Counted from the stretch's first letter, positions 1 to 9,358 are shown. The stretch: DNA of 37,716 bases from Phycisphaerales bacterium (GCA_020853815.1 JADYYE010000074.1:1-37716); one strand, 5' to 3'. Numbers and translations are program-made. The notes: a model not told the origin generated them from the letters alone.

Positions 1-34
1 GCGGGCGGATGGCGGGCGGGCGGATGGCGGACGG
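1..34. repeat. G-rich direct repeat at window edge
   Basis: The 13-base word gggcggatggcgg occurs at 3-15 and again at 18-30, a 15-bp period, just upstream of ppk1. The left part is outside the window, so array length is unknown. It may be the end of a longer minisatellite or part of the ppk1 leader. Confidence 0.4.
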
Positions 35-57
35 CCGGGCAAGGAAGCGGAGCGGGG

Positions 58-2262
58 ATGAACTCAGGGAAACGGACCAAGTTGAGGCTCGCGGGTGATG
101 AGCCGGCGGCGGCGGGTGAGGCGGGCGATGCGAAGTTCTTCAGCCGCGATCTTTCGTGGCTGGAGTTCAACCGGCGCGTGCTGGCGCAGGCGGCGGACGC
201 GCGGGTGCCGCTGCTGGAGCGCGTGAAGTTTCTCGGGATCTTCTCGAGCAACCTCGACGAGTTCTTCATGAAGCGTGTGGGTCTCCTGCGGAGACAACTG
301 CACTCGGGCGGCGATCAGATGCTGCCGAGCGGGCACACGGCCCGCGAGTTGCTGTCGGAGGTGCGGTCGGCGGTCGTGGGCCTGCAGGACGAGCAGTTCC
401 GCATTTATGCGCAAGAGCTTGTGCCGTCGTTGGCGAAGGCGGGCATCCAGATCCTGCGCTACCAGGACCTGACGGGGAAAGACAAGGCGTGGCTGTCGGA
501 GGCGTTCCGGGCGAACATCTTCCCGGCGCTCACGCCGCTGGCGGTTGATCCGGGGCACCGTTTCCCGTTCATCTCGAACCTGTCGGAGAACCTGGCGCTT
601 TTGGCGACGGCGCCGCGGCATCCGGCGCACGCGGCGGCGCTGGGGGCGAGCGCCGGCGAGGACGAGGCTCAGTTCGCACGCGTGAAGATCCCGCCGACGC
701 TCAAGAAGTTCATCACGCTCCCCACGCATTCGGGGTCGAAGGACGTGCGGCTGGTGGCGCTGTCGGACACGATCCGCAACCACCTGGGCGAGCTGTTCCC
801 GGGAACGTCGATCCACGAGCAGATCCACTTCCGCGTGACGCGGTCGGCGGGCATCCAGCGCGGCGATCCGGGTGCGCTGGTCGAGGGCGACAACCTGCTG
901 ACCTCGGTCGAGGCGGAGTTGAAGCAGCGGAAGTTCGCCAAGGCGGTGCGCCTGGAGATCGAGCCCGACCCGTCGCCGGTGCTGCTCAGGCAGCTGCTCG
1001 ACAAGCTGAATCTCGACCAGCAGGACGCGTATGAACGCGCGGGCCCGATGGATTACTCGGCGCTCTTCGAGATCGCCGAGCTCGATCGCCCGGACCTGAA
1101 GGAGAAGCCGTGGCGCGGCGTGGTGCCGTCGCGGCTGGTCACCGAGCCGGCCTCGGGGAGTTCGGGGATGTTCGCGGCGCTGCGCAAGCAGGACGTGCTG
1201 GTGCATCACCCCTACGAGAGCTTCCGCGACAGCGTGGAGCGATTCATCGCGACGGCGGCGGCGGACCCTGACGTGGTCGCGATCAAGCAGACGCTGTACC
1301 GCACGAGCCCGGACTCGCCGTTCATCCAGTCGATGATCCGCGCGGCGGAGGCGGGGAAGCAGGTCGCGTGCCTGGTCGAGCTGCGGGCGCGATTCGACGA
1401 GGATCGAAACGTGCGATTCGCGCGCCAGCTCGAGAAGGCGGGCGTTCACGTCGCGTACGGCGTGCTGGGGCTCAAGACGCACAGCAAGACGTCGCTGGTC
1501 GTCCGCAAGGAGCGACAGGGGCTGCGGTGCTATGCCCACATCGGCACGGGCAACTATCACCCCAAGACGGCGCAGCTGTACACCGACGTGGGGCTCCTGA
1601 CGGCGGACCAGGAACTGACGAGCGACCTGGTCAACCTGTTCAACTATCTCACGGGGCTGTCCACGCCGCAGGCGTTCGGGAAGCTCCTGGTCGCGCCTTT
1701 CAACATGCGGCAGCGGTTCGCGGAGTTGATCGCGCGGGAGGCGACGAACGCGAAGCGCGGCCTGCCGGCGCGGATCATCGCGAAGTTCAACAGTCTCGAG
1801 GACCTGGACATCACGGAGCGGTTGTACGCCGCGTCGCAGGCGGGCGTGAAGATCACGCTGATCGTGCGCGGGTTCTGCTGCCTGCGCCCGGGCGTGAAGG
1901 GATTGAGCGAGAACATCCGGGTGATCTCGGTGATCGGTCGGTTCCTGGAGCACTCGCGCATCTTCCACTTTGCCGCGGGGCAGGAGGACGTGCTGGACGG
2001 CGACTGGTACATCGGGAGCGCGGACTGGATGCACCGCAACCTCAACACGCGGGTGGAGGCGGCGTGCCCGGTCGAGGACCCGTCGGCGCGGCGGCGTCTG
2101 CTGCGGATCCTGGAAGTGTCGCTGGAAGACGGGCGGAACGCGTGGGAACTGCTGCCCACCGGGAGCTACACGCGGCGCACGCACGCGGGAGATGCGGCGG
2201 CGGATTCGCCGGGCGTGATGGGGACGTTTGCGACCCTGATGGCCGATGCGCAGGCGGGGTAA
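58..2262 (+). CDS. ppk1: Polyphosphate kinase 1
   Basis: This enzyme reversibly transfers the terminal phosphate of ATP to inorganic polyphosphate and is usually membrane-associated. The 734-residue length is slightly above the usual ~690. The N-terminal domain opens with the family block FFSRDLSWLEFNRRVL, followed by SSNLDEFFMKRVG. The C-terminal phospholipase-D-like domains carry the autophosphorylated histidine in LKTHSKTS (His475) and the second conserved histidine in DWMHRNLN (His659). HIGTGNYHPKTA is also typical. Both catalytic histidines are present, so the enzyme should be active. The ATG at 58 has a GGAG about 5 bases upstream. The gene is convergent with the heptosyltransferase downstream, across an 8-bp tandem array. 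No exopolyphosphatase or PhoU gene is visible beside it. Confidence 0.96.
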   Translation: MNSGKRTKLRLAGDEPAAAGEAGDAKFFSRDLSWLEFNRRVLAQAADARVPLLERVKFLGIFSSNLDEFFMKRVGLLRRQLHSGGDQMLPSGHTARELLSEVRSAVVGLQDEQFRIYAQELVPSLAKAGIQILRYQDLTGKDKAWLSEAFRANIFPALTPLAVDPGHRFPFISNLSENLALLATAPRHPAHAAALGASAGEDEAQFARVKIPPTLKKFITLPTHSGSKDVRLVALSDTIRNHLGELFPGTSIHEQIHFRVTRSAGIQRGDPGALVEGDNLLTSVEAELKQRKFAKAVRLEIEPDPSPVLLRQLLDKLNLDQQDAYERAGPMDYSALFEIAELDRPDLKEKPWRGVVPSRLVTEPASGSSGMFAALRKQDVLVHHPYESFRDSVERFIATAAADPDVVAIKQTLYRTSPDSPFIQSMIRAAEAGKQVACLVELRARFDEDRNVRFARQLEKAGVHVAYGVLGLKTHSKTSLVVRKERQGLRCYAHIGTGNYHPKTAQLYTDVGLLTADQELTSDLVNLFNYLTGLSTPQAFGKLLVAPFNMRQRFAELIAREATNAKRGLPARIIAKFNSLEDLDITERLYAASQAGVKITLIVRGFCCLRPGVKGLSENIRVISVIGRFLEHSRIFHFAAGQEDVLDGDWYIGSADWMHRNLNTRVEAACPVEDPSARRRLLRILEVSLEDGRNAWELLPTGSYTRRTHAGDAAADSPGVMGTFATLMADAQAG

Positions 2263-2263
2263 A

Positions 2264-2327
2264 AGGCAGCGAGGCAGCGAGGCAGCGAGGCAGCGAGGCA
2301 GCGAGGCAGCGAGGCAGCGAGGCAGCG
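2264..2327. repeat. 8-bp tandem array, 8 copies
   Basis: The unit AGGCAGCG is repeated eight times without error, followed by a partial ninth copy to about 2333. It fills the gap between the convergent ppk1 (stop at 2262) and heptosyltransferase (stop at 2342) genes. It resembles, by rotation, the 8-bp array at 36705-36768 (unit GCGAAGTG). Confidence 0.9.
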
Positions 2328-2341
2328 AGGCAGGCGCCATG

Positions 2342-3490
2342 CTATCCGCGTGCGCCCGCGAGCACGCGATCGAGGGCGGCGATAGCGTCGCCGGTTGAAA
2401 TGCGATCGATGCGGCAGCGCTCGGGATGGTCGTTGGCGAGTTCGTGCTCGGGGAGCGTCGGATCGGCCAGGAGCAGTTCTTCGGGGGCGCCGTCGCGCGT
2501 GGGGATGATGGTCCAGCGGTGGTCGGTCGGGCCGAAGAGCGACACGAGCGGCACGCCGAATGCCGCGGCGATGTGACGCGGGCCGGTGTCGTTGGTGAGC
2601 ATGACGCCGGCGCGGGCCACGACGCCCTTGAGCGAGCCGAGGGTGATGGCAAGATCGGTGAGGGAGACACCATCGCAGCCGCGTGCGATGGTGGTGACGA
2701 GATCGCGCTCGCCCGGCGAGCCGTTGACGAGGATGCGGAGGTTGTGGCGCTGGGCGAGGTGTTTTCCGGCTTCGATGAAGCGATCGGGCGGCCAGCGCTT
2801 GGCCGGGTCATTGCCGCCGGGGTTCAGGATGGCGAAGCGGGTGGAGTCGGTGACGCCGGCACGGGCGAGGATGTCGGCGCTGGCCGCGGATTGCTCGGGC
2901 GTGGAGGCGAGCTCCATGCCGCGCGGCGCGATGTCCGCGTCGGGGGCGAGGAAGGTGCGAGCGAGGGTGTCGTAGTAGCGCACGGCGGAGACGGGGGCCC
3001 ACGAGCCGTCGGGGCGTTTGGGCGCATCGAGCTTGTGGGAGAGGAGCAGGCCGCGGGCGTCGCGCTCGTAGCCGATGCGATTCGGGATGCCGGCCAGGCG
3101 CGTGATGAGGGCGGAGGAGAAGGAGTTGGTGAGGAGGAGGGCGGTGTCGTATCGGCGGTGGCGGACCTTGGCGGCGGCGTGCTTGGGGCCCATCACGCCG
3201 CCGGATGAGGCGACGTGGACTTCGTCGAAGACGTCGAGGCCGGCGAGGAGCTGATCGATGCCGGGGCGGACAAGGGCGCCGATATATGAGCCTTTCAGCG
3301 TGCCGCGGAGCAGGCGGAAGGTGGGCGTGGCCATGATGGCGTCGCCGACCCACGAGGGGACAATCACGAGCAGGCGCAGCGGTCGGAGCGGGGACGGGTC
3401 GCGCACGGCGTGAGGGTAGGAGCGGAGGCGCGGGGCGCGAATTGAAGAGACTCGGCGCCGGGCGATTGACTCGATGTTGCTCCGGCGCAT
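2342..3490 (-). CDS. ADP-heptose:LPS heptosyltransferase (GT9 family, WaaF-like)
   Basis: A glycosyltransferase family 9 protein that would add a heptose to the lipopolysaccharide core at the cytoplasmic face of the inner membrane. The mature-like sequence begins at LLVIVPSWVGDAIMATPTF, the standard WaaF N terminus. The C-terminal nucleotide-sugar domain has LNPGGNDPAKRWPPDRF and NDTGPRHIAAAFGVP followed by SLFGPTDHRWT, all diagnostic of heptosyltransferase II. The first 28-37 residues of the longest reading frame are arginine-rich and not family-like, so the true start may be the in-frame GTG at 3406; neither start has a convincing ribosome-binding site. No other LPS gene lies next to it, so the exact acceptor is inferred from family only. 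Confidence 0.85.
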   Translation of the reverse strand: MRRSNIESIARRRVSSIRAPRLRSYPHAVRDPSPLRPLRLLVIVPSWVGDAIMATPTFRLLRGTLKGSYIGALVRPGIDQLLAGLDVFDEVHVASSGGVMGPKHAAAKVRHRRYDTALLLTNSFSSALITRLAGIPNRIGYERDARGLLLSHKLDAPKRPDGSWAPVSAVRYYDTLARTFLAPDADIAPRGMELASTPEQSAASADILARAGVTDSTRFAILNPGGNDPAKRWPPDRFIEAGKHLAQRHNLRILVNGSPGERDLVTTIARGCDGVSLTDLAITLGSLKGVVARAGVMLTNDTGPRHIAAAFGVPLVSLFGPTDHRWTIIPTRDGAPEELLLADPTLPEHELANDHPERCRIDRISTGDAIAALDRVLAGARG

Positions 3491-3576
3491 TGAGCCGCAT
3501 GGACACTTGGCTCGTGAGAACGCCGATTCGAGCGGTCGATCGCTCGCGCGATAGATCGCCTGACTATCCGGCCACG

Positions 3577-3628
3577 GTGTCAGGGCGTGGTGTCAGGGCG
3601 TGGTGTCAGGGCGTGGTGTCATGGCGTG
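3577..3628. repeat. 13-bp tandem array, 4 copies
   Basis: GTGTCAGGGCGTG occurs at 3577, 3590 and 3603, and a fourth copy with one substitution (GTGTCATGGCGTG) at 3616-3628. The stop codon of the minus-strand small gene (3619-3621) lies inside the fourth copy, so the array begins within the 3' end of that gene and runs into the gap before the heptosyltransferase. Confidence 0.85.
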
Positions 3629-3909
3629 GTGGTCTTGCGGAAGATGAGCCAACGGACGCGCGGGTAGCGCTCGCGGAGGATGTCGAGCACGTCGTCGATG
3701 GCGATGGCGTGCTTGGGATCGATGATGACCGAGCCAAGGTCGCGCATGAGCTCGACCCGCCCGTGCGCGTCGGCGAGCTCGGCGGGCATCAGCGCCTTGC
3801 GCTCGAGCGGCCAGGTGTGCAGGTGGCGGGCGTCGAGGTCGACGGCCCACGCCTCGATCGCGCCGGCGCGGCGGTCATGCCCGATGTCCTGAGATGCGAA
3901 GATCGACAT
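3619..3909 (-). CDS. Small hypothetical protein, 96 residues
   Basis: I do not recognise the family. The reading frame extends upstream to 4077, but the extension is very arginine-rich. I prefer the ATG at 3909, giving a protein that starts MSIFASQDIGHDRRAGAIEA. It is soluble-looking, with alternating hydrophobic and charged segments such as VIIDPKHAIAIDDVLDIL and ending RKTTTP. No signal peptide, membrane helix or cysteine pair is seen. The composition is that of a real small alpha/beta domain rather than a random shadow, but there is no homology evidence. It sits alone between the heptosyltransferase and a 528-base gap, both on the minus strand. Confidence 0.5.
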   Translation of the reverse strand: MSIFASQDIGHDRRAGAIEAWAVDLDARHLHTWPLERKALMPAELADAHGRVELMRDLGSVIIDPKHAIAIDDVLDILRERYPRVRWLIFRKTTTP

Positions 3910-4437
3910 GAAACGCTCCGCTCGGCGCGACACGATCGCGACGGGTGCGTGCGTCGTATCGACTCGTCCGCGTGTGCGCGTCATGCCGCGTTGCGTGCGT
4001 GGGAGGAGTAACACGAATGGGGCGCGGCACGCACGGCGCAGGCGCGTCAGGTCGCGCGTTCCACACGCGCGGGACACGCGGGCCAGATCGCGCCGGCGGA
4101 GTGCCCCGCAGGAACGCGCGAGACAGGAGGCTCGGCACCGGCGGCAGAAACGCCTCGCACCGCAACTCCCTCACGATCGATCGAGGCGTCACAGGCCTCA
4201 GGCTCGATACGAATACCGGCCCCCGCGCGGGAGTTATTCGGCAGCGCTCGGTGACGCCGCCGCCACGATGGTCCGTGCTTCGGCAGGACGCCCCGCAGAC
4301 CCGACCACCACACTACCACCGGACAAGGCGGGATGGGCGGACGAGCCTCGGGCGGTCCGCCCGTGGACGCCCGCGATCCCCGCCACGTTTCGGCTCCATG
4401 CGCGAGCCGCGTCGCGTCGGCTTCACGAGGCGGACGC
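3910..4437. other. Gene-poor gap of 528 bases
   Basis: This stretch separates the small hypothetical gene from the 3' end of the PQQ-repeat gene. Plus-strand reading frames cross it, for example from an ATG at 4018 with a GGAGG upstream, but their products are arginine-rich and lack domain character. I see no tRNA, terminator or array. It presumably holds the promoter of the small minus-strand gene. Confidence 0.5.
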
Positions 4438-7400
4438 TCACTCGGCCGGCACGGGCAGGACGAGCGTCACGTTGCCGGCGGTGAGGACCACGCGATGGTC
4501 GAGGGCGATGAGATCGCGCGGCGCGGCGCCGACGGTGATGTCTCGCGCCGAGAGCAATCGGGCCGAGGGCATGGAGAGGAGGTACACGCCGACGACGTCG
4601 CCGCCGGCGTCGGAGGGACGGGGATTGGCCTCGACGGTGACCGCCATTCCGTCGGCGAGTTCGGGCGTGAGCATTTCCGCGCCGGCGTCGAAGGCGTCGA
4701 GTCCGACAAGCGTGCCGTCGCTCTCGAAGACCGCGATGCCGCGTTTGGCCATGAAAGCGACGCGTCCGTCCGCGGCGGGCCCGACGGTCGCGACCTCGAT
4801 GGGCGAGGCCTCGGAGAGGCGGCGGCGGGTGTCGAGCGCCGGCTGGCGGCGCTGGCCCTTGGCGAAATCGAGCTGCACGATCTCGCGCCGTGGGGACATC
4901 ACGTAGAGCGAATCACCGAACGCCCAGGCGCTCAGCGAGCCCTGCATGTCGGCGTCCGCCAGCATCCAGTTCACGCCGGCGCTCGCCAGGTCGACGCACA
5001 CGACGCGATCATCCAGCCCGACGGCGGCGGCGCCGCCCGCAACGCGCACCCAGCCGATCTCGCTCGGAAGCCCGCGGATCAGCCGCGATTGACGCCCGGT
5101 GCGGAGGTCGAGCGCGAGGATCGCGGGGGACTCCGGGGCGGCGTCGGTGGCGCGGGCGCGCCCCGCGAGCACGAGCGTCGTCCCGCGCGCGTCGGAGGTG
5201 ATGATCATGTCGTAGACACGGCTGAGCACGGTGGACTGTTGCCAGAGGACGTTGCCCGATTCGACATCGATCGACGCGACGCGCCCGCCGTGGTCGGCCA
5301 GGACCGCGACCTGCGGGTCGAGGGTGACGAGCATGTCGGACTTTCGGACGCTCCCGTCGCGCGGGGTGTTGATGAGTTCGTGCGGCGCGGGATTGGGCTC
5401 GGGGAAGAGGGTGGCGAAGGCGGGGGTCTTCCAGGCCGACGTGCCGCCGACCGTGAGGACGCGCTCGAGCACGCCACCCTCGTCGCTGGGCCAGAAGAAG
5501 AGGGCCGAGGCGATGTCGATCGAGACCAGGGCGGGGGCGCGATCGCGGTAGCTGATGGTCCATGACTGGCCGAGCTTGGCGTCGGCCTGTGGCGCAAAGA
5601 GCGAGACCTGGCGCGAGGAGCTTGAATGAAGGAGGATCTGGTCGGTGGGTCGGGCGCCACCGCCGGAGGTCAGTGGGCGGAGGATCTGCCATCCCACCAG
5701 CGTCTGGACCTCGCCGCTGATGGCGTCGCCGATGCGGGGCCGTCGGTCCATGGAGGCCAGTCGGGAGCGGAGTTCGGCGGCGAGCGTATCGATCACGACG
5801 GGTTGGCCGTCGCTGGTGAGCGTGAGGTCGGGGAACTCGCGTTTGAGTCGTTCGATGAGCTGGGCCGCGGGCGTCACGCGATCGGACCTGACGTAGGCGG
5901 TGAGCAACCGCCCGGCGCTCTCGCCCAGGCGTGCCCGGGCGCCCGCCGGGTCGGCGCCCGAGAGGGGGAGCGCCCAGCGCGCCTGCTCGAGCGCGCGATC
6001 GAGGCTGGTGATCGCCTCGGCGACGCGTCCGGCGCGCTCGTGCAGCGCGGCGGCCCGCAGATAGAGCTCCGTCGCCCGCTCCGACGCCGGGAACGCGCGG
6101 GCGAGCTCCGTCAGTTTCTCGGCGTCGGGCGTCGGCCCGAGAAGTTCGAGCTGGCGCGTGATCTGCTGCTCGTGGGCGGCGTAGACGGCGCGCCCGGCGC
6201 GTTGCACGATCGCCATCACGCGCGTGCTCGCGTCGAGATCGGCGCGCACCGAGCGCCCCGCGCTGGTCCACGTCGCCGACGCCAGGCCGGGGTCTTCCAG
6301 GATTTTCTGGTACGCGTCGACCGCCTGGGCCAGGAGCGTCGCGTCCTGCCCCTTGGCCAAGGCCTGGTCCTGGCGCAGCCGCCCCAGGGCGAACATCGCC
6401 GCGACACGCTCGGCGTTGGAATCGGCCAGACGCGTGAGGCGCGCGACCAGGGCGTCGAGCACCACGAGGTCGGTGATGGCGGGCACGTCGTCGGTGGCCT
6501 CGCGCTTGGCCAGGCGTTCCTGCCCGGCCTCGATCATGGCGCGCAGGTTCGCGGAGAGGATGGCGCGCGATTTGGCCGCCAGCGCGCCGCGGGACGGGTC
6601 GCCCAGAGCCTGCGTGATGGCCGCGGCGGCGCGATCGGCGGCGGGCGCGATGCGGTCGAAGCGCCCGGCGCGGTAGGCCAGCTCCGCGAGCGTGACGCCC
6701 GGCGTGGGATCGCGCGGGTCGGCGTCGAGGCGCGCGGTGAGCACGCGGTCGGCGAAATCCCAGTTCAGATAGCTGTACGCGCGATAGCGATCGGTGGTGA
6801 TCACCTGCCCGTCGACCGCGAGCGTGTTGCCCAGGCGCTCCAGCTCCACCAGCGACGGAATGTCGGGCCTGACCGGATCGATCGACAGCAGCGCGCCCGT
6901 GGCCGGGAGCATGAGGCGCGTCCCCGCGGCGAAGGCGCGGCCAACCAGGCGACGCTCGCGCTGCGGCGGGAGCGCCTTCACCTCGGATTTCTCGAACGCC
7001 TCATCAACGAACACCACGCGGTCCTGCGAGACCGCCGCGAGCCAGCCGTCGACCGCGACCAGGTAGTGCGGATCGCCGAGCTCGCCCGCGGGACGGCGCG
7101 AGACGATCGCGCCGGTGGCGCGGTCCACGCGGATGACCCAGTCGCGCCCCGGCGTGAGCGTGATGAGCTGATCGCCGACGATCAGCGGCTTGACGCCGCC
7201 CCAGGGGGGGAGGCTCTCGCCGCGCACGCCGAACTGCTCGGAAATCAGGCGGCGCACCCACACGACGCGCCCGGTGCCGACCTCAACGGCGGCCAGCACG
7301 CCCAGCTCATCGCACTTGTACACAACGCCATCGTGGATGCTGATGACGTCCGCGGCCTTGGTGAACCGCTGCGCGCCGACCCAGCCGGCGCTGGCGAGCG

Positions 7401-8727
7401 TGCGGGCCCAGCGCAGCTCGCCCGTGAAGAGGTCGAGCGCGGCCAGGTGCACGCTGGCGACGCGCTTCGACGACGCGATCTTCCGCATCGGGACGACCAC
7501 GACGCCCTCGGAGAGGTCGATCTGGCCGCGCACGATCGCCTGGGCCAGGAGCGCGTCCATCGCCGGCGGGCTGGCGGACCAGAGGCGTCGCCCGGACTCG
7601 AGGTCGAAGGCGTAGAGGCGCGGGTCGCCCTCGCGCCGTTCGCCGGCGGCAAAGCCGGTGGCGGCGACCGCGACGCCCTCGCCCGCCGCCACGCTGGTGG
7701 TGTCCTCGACCATCGCCAGGGCGCGCAGCGTGTCGCCGCGGTTCGTGGGGCCGGCGTCGCCCGCGTCGAGGGTGAGCTCGGGCGTGAAGCCCCAGAGCGG
7801 CTGGAGCGTGAAGCGATCGAGGCATGACACGGATTGCCCGTCGTTGAGCAGCAGGCGATCGCCGAGCAGCGCGGGCACGGGCCACGCCTCGTCGCGCAGG
7901 CTGCGCAGGAACCAGGCGCGGTTGTCGTCGCGGAGGGAGCGTTGGGCCTCGAACTCGGCGTTGGCCCGCGCTTCCTCCGAGAGCCACGCCGTCTGGATCG
8001 GGCGCTTCACCAATCCCTGCAACTCGGCGGGCGCGAGCACGCCCATCGGCATGATCGGCGACGACTGGGCCGGGAGCCGGAACACGTCGGCGCGGGGCGC
8101 CCCGACGCCCGCGTCGGCGCCCCAGCGGGTCGCCATGTCGCGCACATCATCGCGCGGGAGATAGCGGGCCAGCAATGCCGCAAGGCCCGCCGCATCCGCG
8201 CCGGCGCGAGGATCGGCGCGCCGATCGGGGTGCGCGTCGAGCTGCTTCAGGGCGATCCGGGCGGCATGGAACTGGCCGCGCTCCAGCAGCGACTGGGCCA
8301 CGCGGAGGCACGCCTCGAACCCCGAACGGGTGAGAAACCGCGATCGCTCCACCTCCGGGTGCCGACCCTTCTGCAGGAGGTCGGCGGCCTTGGCTTCTTC
8401 GGCGGTTCGGTATCGCTCCAAGAGCGCCCGGTCCGAGAGCAGAAGTTCATGCACGCGGGCGCGAACGCTTACAAAGAGGTCGGGGTCCGCGTCGGAGACC
8501 AGCACATGGTCGCCCTCACTCTCCAGCAGCGATTGCAGCACGCGCACGCCCTCGGCGGCGTTCCCGGCGGCGGCGAGCTCCTGAACGCGGCCGAGGCCCT
8601 CGTGGGCCTGCACCGAATCATCCGGATAGACAGGGCCGGATTGGGCAACCGCCGGGGGCGAGAACGACAGCACCAGCCCGCACACGGCCGCGAATTTCCA
8701 CAGGCTCTGGGACCCACGCTGGCGCAT
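4438..8727 (-). CDS. Large secreted PQQ beta-propeller and TPR-like protein
   Basis: The product is 1429 residues with an N-terminal signal peptide (MRQRGSQSLWKFAAVCGLVL, cleavage near AVAQ). I chose the ATG at 8727 because GGAGGT lies 5 bases upstream; the frame also opens at a TTG at 8748. Two regions carry PQQ/WD-like blade motifs: roughly residues 280-660 (LYAFDLESGRRLW, LAALDLFTGELRW, AAVEVGTGRVVWVRRL) and about 1010-1400 (VASIDVESGNVLWQQ, ILALDLRTGRQ, VVCVDLASAGVNW). Between them, about 690-1000, is an alanine- and arginine-rich helical region with TPR-like pairs. The blades resemble BamB-like propellers; PQQ cofactor binding is not implied. It is probably periplasmic and scaffold-like. 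Similar giant propeller proteins are common in planctomycetes, but I cannot assign a role. Confidence 0.85.
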   Translation of the reverse strand: MRQRGSQSLWKFAAVCGLVLSFSPPAVAQSGPVYPDDSVQAHEGLGRVQELAAAGNAAEGVRVLQSLLESEGDHVLVSDADPDLFVSVRARVHELLLSDRALLERYRTAEEAKAADLLQKGRHPEVERSRFLTRSGFEACLRVAQSLLERGQFHAARIALKQLDAHPDRRADPRAGADAAGLAALLARYLPRDDVRDMATRWGADAGVGAPRADVFRLPAQSSPIMPMGVLAPAELQGLVKRPIQTAWLSEEARANAEFEAQRSLRDDNRAWFLRSLRDEAWPVPALLGDRLLLNDGQSVSCLDRFTLQPLWGFTPELTLDAGDAGPTNRGDTLRALAMVEDTTSVAAGEGVAVAATGFAAGERREGDPRLYAFDLESGRRLWSASPPAMDALLAQAIVRGQIDLSEGVVVVPMRKIASSKRVASVHLAALDLFTGELRWARTLASAGWVGAQRFTKAADVISIHDGVVYKCDELGVLAAVEVGTGRVVWVRRLISEQFGVRGESLPPWGGVKPLIVGDQLITLTPGRDWVIRVDRATGAIVSRRPAGELGDPHYLVAVDGWLAAVSQDRVVFVDEAFEKSEVKALPPQRERRLVGRAFAAGTRLMLPATGALLSIDPVRPDIPSLVELERLGNTLAVDGQVITTDRYRAYSYLNWDFADRVLTARLDADPRDPTPGVTLAELAYRAGRFDRIAPAADRAAAAITQALGDPSRGALAAKSRAILSANLRAMIEAGQERLAKREATDDVPAITDLVVLDALVARLTRLADSNAERVAAMFALGRLRQDQALAKGQDATLLAQAVDAYQKILEDPGLASATWTSAGRSVRADLDASTRVMAIVQRAGRAVYAAHEQQITRQLELLGPTPDAEKLTELARAFPASERATELYLRAAALHERAGRVAEAITSLDRALEQARWALPLSGADPAGARARLGESAGRLLTAYVRSDRVTPAAQLIERLKREFPDLTLTSDGQPVVIDTLAAELRSRLASMDRRPRIGDAISGEVQTLVGWQILRPLTSGGGARPTDQILLHSSSSRQVSLFAPQADAKLGQSWTISYRDRAPALVSIDIASALFFWPSDEGGVLERVLTVGGTSAWKTPAFATLFPEPNPAPHELINTPRDGSVRKSDMLVTLDPQVAVLADHGGRVASIDVESGNVLWQQSTVLSRVYDMIITSDARGTTLVLAGRARATDAAPESPAILALDLRTGRQSRLIRGLPSEIGWVRVAGGAAAVGLDDRVVCVDLASAGVNWMLADADMQGSLSAWAFGDSLYVMSPRREIVQLDFAKGQRRQPALDTRRRLSEASPIEVATVGPAADGRVAFMAKRGIAVFESDGTLVGLDAFDAGAEMLTPELADGMAVTVEANPRPSDAGGDVVGVYLLSMPSARLLSARDITVGAAPRDLIALDHRVVLTAGNVTLVLPVPAE

Positions 8728-8874
8728 CCGGACCTCCGTCCCACGCAATCCCGCACCAAAGTCCGTCCAGTCCCCCCGATCGTCTCGGGCGGATCGTGAA
8801 GATGCAAGTCTAAGTCGGCCAAATGCCCGGCCCGACTGGACCCGGGGGGTGAAGCAACCGATCCCCCACTCTTG

Positions 8875-9330
8875 ATGTTCGCGTCGATGTTACACGCCGG
8901 TTCGCTCGCACCCGCCATGGACGACTTTTTCGGTCGTGCCGCATCGCCGGACATCCGGGGAAAGCGGGTGGCGATCCTCCTGGCGGCGATCACGCTCCTG
9001 TCGCTGGGCGACCTGTACATGACGTTGACGTACGCGATGTCGGTGGGCATGTACGAGAGCAACCCGCTGGCCCGATTCATCATGAGCTTCGGCTCGCCGG
9101 CACTGGTCGCATCGTGGAAGCTGGGATCGATGCTTCTGGCCTGCACGATCTTCTATTGGGCGCGCCGCTCGCGCTACGCGGAGCTCGGCGTGTGGGGCTG
9201 CACGCTTCTCCTGGCCTGGCTCACCTGCCACTGGGGCGCGTACATGGAGCAGGTCGACGCCTTCACGCAGGACATCGCGCTGGTGAGCTCCCACGCCGCC
9301 GACGCCACCTGGGTCAACATGCAGAACTGA
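8875..9330 (+). CDS. DUF5658-like integral membrane protein
   Basis: A 151-residue protein with three to four hydrophobic segments (about residues 32-56, 74-96 and 104-121 from this start). The signature GDLYMTLTYAMSVGMYESNP, with an Asp and a Thr in the first helix and a Glu then Asn-Pro at its end (D46, T50, E61, N63-P64), matches the DUF5658 pattern of small bacterial membrane proteins of unknown function. Starts at TTG 8872, ATG 8887 or ATG 8917 are also possible, and none has a good ribosome-binding site. The gene is divergent from the PQQ-repeat gene across about 150 bases and convergent with moeA. The family call is from memory of the motif. Confidence 0.7.
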   Translation: MFASMLHAGSLAPAMDDFFGRAASPDIRGKRVAILLAAITLLSLGDLYMTLTYAMSVGMYESNPLARFIMSFGSPALVASWKLGSMLLACTIFYWARRSRYAELGVWGCTLLLAWLTCHWGAYMEQVDAFTQDIALVSSHAADATWVNMQN

Positions 9331-9358
9331 GTGCGTTGCGGCGTCCCACGGGATCGCA

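Noticed and set aside
64..2811. 915-codon minus-strand open frame over ppk1 and the octamer array
   Set aside because: It is antisense to a gene with complete PPK1 motifs, is arginine-rich throughout and shows no domain. Long antisense frames are expected at this GC content.
4018..4484. Plus-strand ORF with GGAGG upstream
   Set aside because: The product is almost wholly Arg, Gly, Pro and Thr with no domain, and it runs into the antisense PQQ gene.
4333..5565. 410-codon plus-strand frame antisense to the PQQ gene
   Set aside because: The PQQ protein frame has clear blade motifs and a signal peptide, while this one has only Gly, Arg and Asp-rich sequence.
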